DNA of 24,357 nt from JBGPFS01 sp041483455 (GTDB lineage Bacteria; Chloroflexota; Limnocylindria; Limnocylindrales; CSP1-4): contig JBGPFS010000013.1 in the NCBI GenBank assembly GCA_041483455.1, positions 1 through 24,357 of the forward strand, given 5' to 3'. A program made the position numbers and the translations under genes. The notes under the pieces are model-generated. The model worked only from the letters and a program-made list of their open reading frames with translations, ran no database searches and had not been told where the DNA came from. Shown piece by piece: positions 14,448 to 20,594 of the stretch (position 1 is the stretch's first letter; the number at the start of each line of letters is the position of its first letter).

Positions 14448-15221
14448 TCAGTCCGGAGCGTCCTCGAGCGGCAGCCGACTGAACACGGCGAGCGGTGGTC
14501 GGCCGGAATCGCTGGCCGCCTCCGGCCCCCCGTCCGTCACGACCGTCTCGGACCGGATCAGGCGCCAGAGCGAGCTCGTCACGCCGGGCAGGTACGGGCT
14601 GCGCCGATGGCGGGCCATGACCCCGGCGATCCCCTGCGCCGCCGCCGCACGGCAGAGAGCGACGCCCTCGCCGACGATCGCAGGCACGACGACGATCGAC
14701 GTCGAGGTGGGCAGGAGCTGGCCGAGTCGCTCCCGCCGACGCTCCAGCGGCTCAGAGACGAGCGGTCGTCCGTCGAGCGCGATGAGGTCGAAGACCAGGT
14801 AGGCGACCCCGCCTCCGGCGCCGCCCCGGAGCCGGCCGGCCAGGCCGTCGGGGTCGAGCCGACCGGTGTCGTCGACCACGACGACCGATCCGTCGAGGAT
14901 CGCGGAGCGGCCAGCCAGGCGCGCGGGCAGGTCGGCCAGCTCGGGGAGTCGGTCGTTCAGGAGCTCGCCGTCGGCGCTCACGAGCCGGAGAACGGTGGGC
15001 GGTCCGGCGCCCGTCGCCGCTTCGGTGCCCGTCGCAGGTCCGGGCGCGGCCTCGTCGGGCGGCCCGACGTGGGCCAGGACCCGCTCGCCGCCCCACCACG
15101 GCTCGAACAGGACGTCGGGGTCGTCGAACGGGCCATCGGCCGGCTGGGGGAGCATCGGCCGCAGGTTCGCCGGCAGGTGCGGCGCCTCGGGATCGAGCCG
15201 GAACGTGAGCTGGTCGGCCAT
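14448..15221 (-). CDS. Degenerate ATP-dependent DNA ligase adenylation-domain protein (probable pseudo-ligase)
   Basis: 257 aa from the ATG at 15221. The fold of a LigC/LigD-type adenylation domain is traceable: LRPMLPQPADGPFDDPDVLFE (20-40), motif IIIa-like YLVFDLIALDGRPL (141-154) and RSPYLPGVTSSLW (207-219). The catalytic positions are replaced. Motif I, normally ExKxDGxR, reads EPWWGGER (40-47), so the AMP-accepting Lys is Trp 42 and the Asp is Gly 44. Motif III LDGE is LDGS (Ser 112); motif IV EGVxxK is AGVMAR (Ala 199, Arg 204); motif V WxKxK is WRLIR. No OB-fold domain follows. The reading frame is intact, so this looks like a retained non-catalytic protein and not a decayed gene (inference). 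Nucleotide or DNA-end binding may remain. Confidence 0.8.
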   Translation of the reverse strand: MADQLTFRLDPEAPHLPANLRPMLPQPADGPFDDPDVLFEPWWGGERVLAHVGPPDEAAPGPATGTEAATGAGPPTVLRLVSADGELLNDRLPELADLPARLAGRSAILDGSVVVVDDTGRLDPDGLAGRLRGGAGGGVAYLVFDLIALDGRPLVSEPLERRRERLGQLLPTSTSIVVVPAIVGEGVALCRAAAAQGIAGVMARHRRSPYLPGVTSSLWRLIRSETVVTDGGPEAASDSGRPPLAVFSRLPLEDAPD

Positions 15222-15230
15222 CGCGGTCCG

Positions 15231-15247
15231 ATGGTAGTCGCTAGACT
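15231..15247. promoter_or_regulatory. Compact divergent promoters between pseudo-ligase and S9 peptidase
   Basis: The two ATGs are separated by 33 bp. On the minus strand TACCAT (15236-15231) precedes the pseudo-ligase ATG by 9 nt. On the plus strand TAGACT (15242-15247) precedes the peptidase ATG by 7 nt. The two -10 candidates are only 5 bp apart, so each -35 region would lie inside the opposite gene. Confidence 0.5.
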
Positions 15248-15254
15248 CGCCGCG

Positions 15255-17489
15255 ATGCCCGATCCCACGCGCCGAGCTCCGCGCCCCGACGACCTCTACC
15301 GGTTTCGGATCGCGACGGACGTCCAGCTGGCGCCGGCCGGCGACCTGGCTGTCTTCGTCCTCCAGGCGGTCGCGCCCGGATTCGAGGGTTATCGCCGCTC
15401 GATCTGGTCGGTCGCGACGGACGGCTCGCGGCCCGCCGTCCAGCTGACGCTCGCGGCCAAGCAGGACACCTCGCCCCGGTTCTCGGCCGACGGTCGGACG
15501 CTCGCCTTCCTTTCCGATCGGCGGCTCGCGGTCGAGGACGAGCCGGCCGCCCCGGAGGACCGCGAGGATCTCGTCCAGGTCCACCTCCTGCCGCTCGACC
15601 GGCCCGGCGAGGCGCGCCGGCTGACCGACCTCCCGCGCGGGGTGTCCGCCTTCGAGTGGTCACCCGACGGACGGAGCCTGGCGGTGGTCTCGGCCTCCCA
15701 CGGGGCCACTCGCGCCGAGGACGCGCGCCGCCGCGGCCGCCCGGCGGCCCCGCCGGCTCCCGGGACGCCGCCGCCGTCGGACTACCGCTACCTCGACCGA
15801 CTCCGGAACTCGCTCAATGGCACCGGCTGGATCTACGACCGGACGACGGCCCTCTGGCTGGTCGATGTCGCGACCGGGGCTGCCCGGCTGGTTCATCGCG
15901 GCCGGTCGTCGATCGAGTCGGTCGTCTGGTCGCCGGACGGGAGCCGGATCGCATTCGCGCTCAACGACCGCCCGGACGGCGACCTCGACTGGCTGTCGGA
16001 CGCGTGGGTCGTCGAGGCCGCGGGCGGGAGACCGATCCGGATCACCGGCGGGCGCGGCATCTTCGAGCCGCGCGCCTGGCTGCCCGACGGGCGGGAGCTC
16101 ATCGTCATGGGTCACCGCTGGCCGGCCCTGGCCGGGAGTCGCGTCGATCTCTGGCGGTTCGCGGCCGACGGCTCGGAGAACGGGCGTGACGGTGGCCGGA
16201 ACCTTTCGGGACGGCACGACCGCATGATCGGCGCCGATCTGAACAGCGACCTCACGGTCGGCGAACCGCCCCGCGTGTGGGCTGCCCCGGACGGCGGAAC
16301 GACGATCTTCAGCGCGCCGGACGGCGAGGGTGCCTATGAGCTGTGGCGGATCGATACCCGGACGGGCGATCTCGAACGGCTGACCGAGGGGCGCCACTAC
16401 CTCTCGAGCTGGAGCGCCCGGCCCGGCCCCGGTGGGACGGTCCGGGTCGCGGCCCTTCGCTCCAGCCCGACGGAGCTGCCTGACGTCTGGTTCGCGGAGA
16501 TCCCGACGGCGGCGGGCCGCGGACGTCGCGGACGCGGGCCCAGTCCGACACCTCTTCGTCACTTGACGGCGCTGAACGACGAGGCGCTGGCCGGCATCCG
16601 CCTGGCCGAGCCCGAGACCCGTTCGGTCACGGTCGACGGCCGGCGGATCCAGGGCTGGTACCTGCCGGCCCAGCGTCCCCACGGGACGGCCACCGGAGAC
16701 GGGGCTGCCGCAGGAGGCCACGCCGCCGCGGGTGGCCCGGCGCCATCGCCGGCCCCGCTGGTCGCTGAGATCCACGGCGGCCCGCAGACCCACTACGGCT
16801 GGTCGCCGATCTGGGAGTTCCAGGTGCTGGCCGCGGCCGGGATCGGCGTCTGGTACTCGAACCCGCGCGGCTCCGACGGTGCCGGCCAGGCCTTCGCGGC
16901 CGCGAACGTCGGCGACTGGGGGCCCGGCCCGATGGCCGACGTCATGGCCGGAGTCGACGCGCTCGTCGTCGCGGGCCTGGCCGACCCGGCCCGCCTCGGG
17001 GTGACCGGCGGATCCTACGGCGGCTACCTGACGAGCTGGATCGTCGGGCACACGGACCGCTTCCGGGCGGCGATCAGCTGCCGCGCGGTGAACGACCTCC
17101 AGAGCCAGATGACGACCGGCGACATCGCGGGGCCGATCTTCGCCCGGGTCTCGTTCGGGGTGACTCCCTGGGATGACCCGGAGAAGTTCCGGCTCCAGTC
17201 GCCGATCACCTACGCCGCGAACATCCGGACGCCGCTCCTCATCCAGCACAGCGAGCGCGACCTGCGGACCCCGATCGGCCAGGGCGAGGAGCTGTTCGCG
17301 ATCCTCAGGTCGCTCCGCCGGCCGGTCCGGTTCATGCGAGTCCCCGACGAGACCCACGAGCTGACCCGCTCCGGGACGCCGTTCCGACGGGTCGAGAACC
17401 TGGTCCAGGTCCGGGCCTGGTTCGAGCACTTCCTGGTCCGCGGTCGACGCGGCCTGCCGCCGCTTCCGAGAGCCCGAGCGGGTCGGTAG
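15255..17489 (+). CDS. S9 family peptidase (prolyl oligopeptidase / acylaminoacyl-peptidase type)
   Basis: 744 aa from the ATG at 15255; the frame is open upstream but that region is antisense to the ligase-like gene. The N-terminal half is a WD-like beta-propeller with repeated WSPDG or SADG turns (for example SPRFSADGRTLAFLSD, FEWSPDGRSLAVVS and VVWSPDGSRIAFA). The C-terminal alpha/beta hydrolase starts near residue 500. The catalytic triad is visible: Ser 587 in GGSYGGY, Asp 669 in HSERDLRTP and His 701 in DETHELTRSG, matching S9C enzymes. No signal peptide is seen, so it is probably cytosolic, cutting short peptides or N-acylated residues. An inserted Gly/Ala-rich loop lies at about 477-498. 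Expression is probably leaderless. Confidence 0.94.
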   Translation: MPDPTRRAPRPDDLYRFRIATDVQLAPAGDLAVFVLQAVAPGFEGYRRSIWSVATDGSRPAVQLTLAAKQDTSPRFSADGRTLAFLSDRRLAVEDEPAAPEDREDLVQVHLLPLDRPGEARRLTDLPRGVSAFEWSPDGRSLAVVSASHGATRAEDARRRGRPAAPPAPGTPPPSDYRYLDRLRNSLNGTGWIYDRTTALWLVDVATGAARLVHRGRSSIESVVWSPDGSRIAFALNDRPDGDLDWLSDAWVVEAAGGRPIRITGGRGIFEPRAWLPDGRELIVMGHRWPALAGSRVDLWRFAADGSENGRDGGRNLSGRHDRMIGADLNSDLTVGEPPRVWAAPDGGTTIFSAPDGEGAYELWRIDTRTGDLERLTEGRHYLSSWSARPGPGGTVRVAALRSSPTELPDVWFAEIPTAAGRGRRGRGPSPTPLRHLTALNDEALAGIRLAEPETRSVTVDGRRIQGWYLPAQRPHGTATGDGAAAGGHAAAGGPAPSPAPLVAEIHGGPQTHYGWSPIWEFQVLAAAGIGVWYSNPRGSDGAGQAFAAANVGDWGPGPMADVMAGVDALVVAGLADPARLGVTGGSYGGYLTSWIVGHTDRFRAAISCRAVNDLQSQMTTGDIAGPIFARVSFGVTPWDDPEKFRLQSPITYAANIRTPLLIQHSERDLRTPIGQGEELFAILRSLRRPVRFMRVPDETHELTRSGTPFRRVENLVQVRAWFEHFLVRGRRGLPPLPRARAGR

Positions 17490-17528
17490 CTCCGGCCGAA
17501 GGCAGCGGCTCGTCGGCGCCGGCGACCG

Positions 17529-17560
17529 GCGGTCCGGGAGCGGTCCGGTGAGCGGTCCGG
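17529..17560 (+). repeat. Three direct copies of GCGGTCCGG upstream of deoC
   Basis: Identical 9-mers lie at 17529-17537, 17540-17548 and 17552-17560, starting 11 and 12 bp apart, about one helical turn. They sit 38-69 bp upstream of the deoC -10 candidate, where an activator or repressor array could bind. The 122-bp gap to the peptidase gene holds no other recognisable element. Confidence 0.5.
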
Positions 17561-17597
17561 GGCCGGGCACGCTTCCGGATCCGGGTGGGGGCCGGTG

Positions 17598-17603
17598 TAT
17601 CCT
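17598..17603 (+). promoter_or_regulatory. Leaderless-type -10 box before deoC
   Basis: TATCCT ends 8 nt before the ATG at 17612. No ribosome-binding site lies between. An in-frame upstream codon at 17585 would place the -10 inside the gene, which is a reason to prefer 17612. Confidence 0.5.
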
Positions 17604-17611
17604 CGCCCTCG

Positions 17612-18592
17612 ATGACGACGATCCATGGCGCCGACAGCCTCGCCCGCGAGCGAGCGCACGACCTGATCCGCGCCTACGACGGTCGGGGCGGCTCGCTCGG
17701 CAGCATCCTCGGGCGCGTCGGTCCGGTCGACCAGGTCGGCGTGGACGAGCGGGTCGACGCCCTGAAGAAGCGTTCGATCAAGAAGGCCTCGAAGCTCTGG
17801 GCGCTCGACCTCGCGATCCGGATGATCGACCTCACGACGCTCGAGGGAAAGGACACGCCGGGCAAGATCCGCGCGCTCGCGGTCAAGGCCCGCCAGCCGA
17901 AGCCCGGCGACCCGACCATCCCGTCGGTCGCGGCGATGTGCGTCTATCCGGCCCTCGTGGCCGAGGCGAAGGAGGCGCTCGCGGGCAGCACCGTCCGCGT
18001 CGCCAGCGTGGCGACCGGCTTCCCGTCCGGGCAGACCTTCCGCCAGATCAAGCTCGCGGAGACGCACGCGGCCGTCGAGGCCGGGGCGGACGAGGTCGAC
18101 ATGGTGATCGATCGCGGCGCCTTCCTGGCCGGCGACTACCTGGCCGTCTTCGAGGAGATCGTCGCGGTCAAGGGGGCTTGCGGGCCGGCCCACCTCAAGG
18201 TCATCCTCGAGACCGGGGAGCTCGAGACGTACGACAACATCCGCCGCGCCTCCGTCCTGGCGATGGCCGCGGGAGCGGACTTCATCAAGACCTCGACCGG
18301 CAAGGTGACCCCGGCCGCCACCCTTCCGGTCACGCTGGTCATGCTCGAGGCGATCCGGGACTTCGAACGGCAGACGGGCCGGGCGGTGGGGATGAAGCCG
18401 GCCGGCGGGATCCGCGTCGCGAAGGAGGCGATCCAGTACCTGGTCGTCCTGTACGAGACGCTCGGGCCGCGCTGGATGACCCCTGAACGCTTCCGCTTCG
18501 GCGCTTCGAGCCTGCTCAACGACCTGCTGATGCAGATCGAGAAGGAACGGACGGGGCGCTACCAGGGTCCCGAGCACTTCTCGCTCGACTGA
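17612..18592 (+). CDS. deoC: Deoxyribose-phosphate aldolase
   Basis: Cleaves 2-deoxyribose-5-phosphate to acetaldehyde and glyceraldehyde-3-phosphate in deoxynucleoside catabolism. From the ATG at 17612 it is 326 aa, the long form found in Actinobacteria and eukaryotes, with an N-terminal extension of about 70 residues. Class I aldolase motifs are clear: DLTTLEGKDT (73-82), SVAAMCVYP (105-113), VASVATGFPSGQ (130-141), GADEVDMVID (158-167), then DFIKTSTGK with the Schiff-base Lys 226, and GMKPAGGIR with the second active-site Lys 262. The acetaldehyde product could be oxidised by the aldehyde dehydrogenase at 23581, which is of the deoC-associated type. A triplicated 9-mer upstream suggests dedicated regulation. 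Confidence 0.96.
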   Translation: MTTIHGADSLARERAHDLIRAYDGRGGSLGSILGRVGPVDQVGVDERVDALKKRSIKKASKLWALDLAIRMIDLTTLEGKDTPGKIRALAVKARQPKPGDPTIPSVAAMCVYPALVAEAKEALAGSTVRVASVATGFPSGQTFRQIKLAETHAAVEAGADEVDMVIDRGAFLAGDYLAVFEEIVAVKGACGPAHLKVILETGELETYDNIRRASVLAMAAGADFIKTSTGKVTPAATLPVTLVMLEAIRDFERQTGRAVGMKPAGGIRVAKEAIQYLVVLYETLGPRWMTPERFRFGASSLLNDLLMQIEKERTGRYQGPEHFSLD

Positions 18593-18598
18593 CGGTGC

Positions 18599-18680
18599 GC
18601 GTCGGCGTCAGGCGGCCGGACCGGAGCCGGGCCGAGGACCGGCCGGTGGGCGGGAACCGGCCGCCGGGCGTCGGCGTCAG
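18599..18680. repeat. Inverted repeat flanked by 13-bp direct repeats, between deoC and the Hint lipoprotein gene
   Basis: GCGTCGGCGTCAG occurs exactly at 18599-18611 and 18668-18680. Between them GGCGGCCGG (18611-18619) is the perfect reverse complement of CCGGCCGCC (18657-18665). The interior is also rich in CCGG palindromes and could fold further. It could be the deoC terminator, a regulatory structure for the next gene, or a tiny non-autonomous element. Nothing here distinguishes these. Confidence 0.5.
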
Positions 18681-18689
18681 CGGGCCGAC

Positions 18690-19715
18690 ATGATGCCGAC
18701 GCCGACGCCGTCCGCGCGAAGGTCCCCTCGCCGGACCCGCCTGCCCGTCCGGGCCGGGCCGGCCGCCCTTGGCTTCCTCGCGCTGTCGCTCGGCCTCGCC
18801 CTCCTCGGGTGCGCCGGCCCGGGGGCCTCCGGCTCGCCGGCCTCCGGCTCGCCGGCCGCCAGTCCTTCGCCGGCCGCCAGTCCTTCGCCGGCCCCGGGCG
18901 GTTCGCCGGTCCCGCTCGTCGGGCTCAAGTACGCGCTCGTCGACGGCCTCGGCACCCCCCGGTTCTGCGATCCCGACGAGTACCCCGTCGCGCACGACGA
19001 TGAGACGACGAACGCCCAGGCCCGCTTCCCGGCGATCCGGGCCGATGCGGCCACGTTCGCGGAGATCGCCGTCCGCCTCAAGCTCGACCCCGCCGCCGCG
19101 ACGTTCACGGTCGACCAGCAGGTCCTCGTCTACCGCGACTGGAAGATGCTCAACGCCCTCGTCCTCACCGACATCGGGAACGGGCGCCGGCAGTTCGACT
19201 ACGTCGTCAGCTCGAAGGCGGACCCGGCTGCCGGCGACCACGTCTTCGGCTCGATCGACGCGCACGGCGGGATCGCCGTCGAGCGGCGCGATCCCGCCGG
19301 ACCGCAGAACTGCCCGATCTGCCTGGCCCGCGGGACGCTGATCGCGACGCCGGACGGGCCGCGGCCGGTCGAGAGCCTCGCGGCGGGGATGCCGGTCTGG
19401 ACCGTCGACCTCGAGGGCCACCGCGTCGCGACCCGGATCGTCCGGGTCGGCGGCACGATCGTCCCACCCGATCATCGGGTCGTCCGGCTGCGCCTCTCGG
19501 ACGGGCGCTCGCTCCTCGTTTCCCCGGGCCACCCGCTGCTCGACGGCCGGACGGTCGGCGACCTGCGGCCGGGCGATCTCCTCGACGGAGGCCGGGTGGT
19601 CGCGGCGGACCTGGTGCCGTATGCCGGGCCGGCCACCTTCGACCTCCTGCCGGCGGGCCCGACCGGCGCCTACTGGGCCGACGGGATCCTCGTCGCGAGC
19701 ACCCTCGGGCCGTAG
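18690..19715 (+). CDS. Predicted lipoprotein with C-terminal Hint (Hedgehog/intein-type) domain
   Basis: 341 aa from the ATG at 18690 (a second ATG follows directly). A basic n-region, a hydrophobic stretch (24-40) and an LLGC lipobox (Cys 41) predict a lipid-anchored protein. A Ser/Pro/Ala/Gly repeat linker (about 42-74) leads to an unrecognised domain (about 75-205) with paired Cys at FCDPDEYP and NCPIC. Residues 211-341 look like a Hint autoprocessing domain: block A CLARGTLIATPDG with nucleophile Cys 211, PVESLAAGMPVWTVD, block B-like LLVSPGHPLLDG with His 281, then VGDLRPGDLL and a final GAYWADGILVASTL. The terminal His-Asn of splicing inteins is absent (the protein ends STLGP), so cleavage or ligation Hedgehog-style is more likely than splicing (inference). 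No clear ribosome-binding site is seen. Confidence 0.78.
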   Translation: MMPTPTPSARRSPRRTRLPVRAGPAALGFLALSLGLALLGCAGPGASGSPASGSPAASPSPAASPSPAPGGSPVPLVGLKYALVDGLGTPRFCDPDEYPVAHDDETTNAQARFPAIRADAATFAEIAVRLKLDPAAATFTVDQQVLVYRDWKMLNALVLTDIGNGRRQFDYVVSSKADPAAGDHVFGSIDAHGGIAVERRDPAGPQNCPICLARGTLIATPDGPRPVESLAAGMPVWTVDLEGHRVATRIVRVGGTIVPPDHRVVRLRLSDGRSLLVSPGHPLLDGRTVGDLRPGDLLDGGRVVAADLVPYAGPATFDLLPAGPTGAYWADGILVASTLGP

Positions 19716-19763
19716 CGCGGGCGGGTCGGCCGCCGTCGGCCGCCCGCGAGCCCCCACCGCCGC

Positions 19764-19831
19764 GAGCCGGCGACCGCCATGAGCCGGCCACCGCCATGAG
19801 CCGGCCACCGCGGCGAGCCGGCGAAGCGTCT
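19764..19831. repeat. 17-bp tandem repeat, four units, between convergent genes
   Basis: Units begin gagccggc at 19764, 19781, 19798 and 19815. The first three differ by only a few bases; the fourth diverges after nine. A shortened, related unit lies at 19748-19763. The period is not a multiple of three and the array fills the gap between the Hint lipoprotein stop and the ykoC stop, running into the last codons of ykoC. The CCGGC/GCCGG blocks can pair between units, so the array may act as a bidirectional terminator. Confidence 0.7.
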
Positions 19832-20594
19832 ACTTCGCGGCGAGCGCGAGCGCTCCGACCAGGGCGAGCACGCCCACGACGCCGACCGCCGCATCGAGCC
19901 GGCCCCAGGCCAGCTGCCGGTACCACGTGCGCGAGCCGCTCCCGAACGCCCGGGCGTCCATCGCCAGGGCCAGCCGATCCCCGTGGCGGATGGCCAGGAC
20001 GAGCAGGCCCACGAGCAGGCGTGGGTGCCAGCCTCCCCGCAGGCCCCGGATCCGGCGTGCCTGGCGGAGCGTGAGAAGGTCCTCGGCGAAGCGCGGGATC
20101 GCCTGGTAGGCGGCCAGGGCGCCGTAGGCGAACCGGTCCGGGACCCGGCCCTGGCGGACCAGGGAGTCGACGAGCCGGGTCGAGTCGGTCGTCAGCGCGA
20201 AGACCACGCCGACCGAGACGATGGCCAGCACGCGGGCGCCCAGCCCCACCCCGGCCGCGGCGGCGGCGTCGGTCACCCGCAGCGGTCCCAGCCGGAGGAG
20301 CTCGCCCGCGGCGGGGTCCCCGTTGGCGGCCGAGAAGAGCGTGTTGAACAGGGCGATCCCGATCGCGGTCAGGCTGAGCGGGGCGAGGGCAAGAAGCAGC
20401 CGGCCGACCGGGATCCGACCGAGCGCCACGCCAGCTGCGAGGGCCAGCGCGGCGAGCGCCAGCGGTGGTCGCGGGTCGCGGGTGAGGGCGAGCCCGAGGA
20501 GCCAGCCAAGGGCGATCCCGAGCTTGACGAGCGGGCTCGTTCGACCGAGGAGGCTGCCCAGCTGGGCATCGCCGACCTCGATCGCGGCGATCAT
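19830..20594 (-). CDS. ykoC: ECF transporter T component (YkoC-like)
   Basis: Transmembrane coupling subunit of an energy-coupling-factor importer, 254 aa. Hydrophobic segments occur near 23-40, 43-60, 66-86, 112-134 and 235-252. The two cytoplasmic coupling motifs that contact the ATPases are present: QARRIRGL (178-185) and DARAFG (213-218, an ARG-type motif with Ala-Phe in place of Gly). PLVKLGIAL near the N-terminus is typical of EcfT (CbiQ family). Its ATG at 20594 overlaps the ykoD stop by 4 nt. Assignment to thiamine or HMP uptake rests on the neighbouring YkoE-type S component and TPP riboswitch. Confidence 0.9.
   Translation of the reverse strand: MIAAIEVGDAQLGSLLGRTSPLVKLGIALGWLLGLALTRDPRPPLALAALALAAGVALGRIPVGRLLLALAPLSLTAIGIALFNTLFSAANGDPAAGELLRLGPLRVTDAAAAAGVGLGARVLAIVSVGVVFALTTDSTRLVDSLVRQGRVPDRFAYGALAAYQAIPRFAEDLLTLRQARRIRGLRGGWHPRLLVGLLVLAIRHGDRLALAMDARAFGSGSRTWYRQLAWGRLDAAVGVVGVLALVGALALAAK

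Noticed and set aside
15660..18577. Long minus-strand open frames opposite the S9 peptidase and deoC
   Set aside because: Compositionally biased shadows of two well-supported genes; no motif is recognisable.
18690..19715. A splicing intein inside a host protein
   Set aside because: There is no C-extein: the Hint-like region ends the protein, and the terminal His-Asn needed for splicing is missing.
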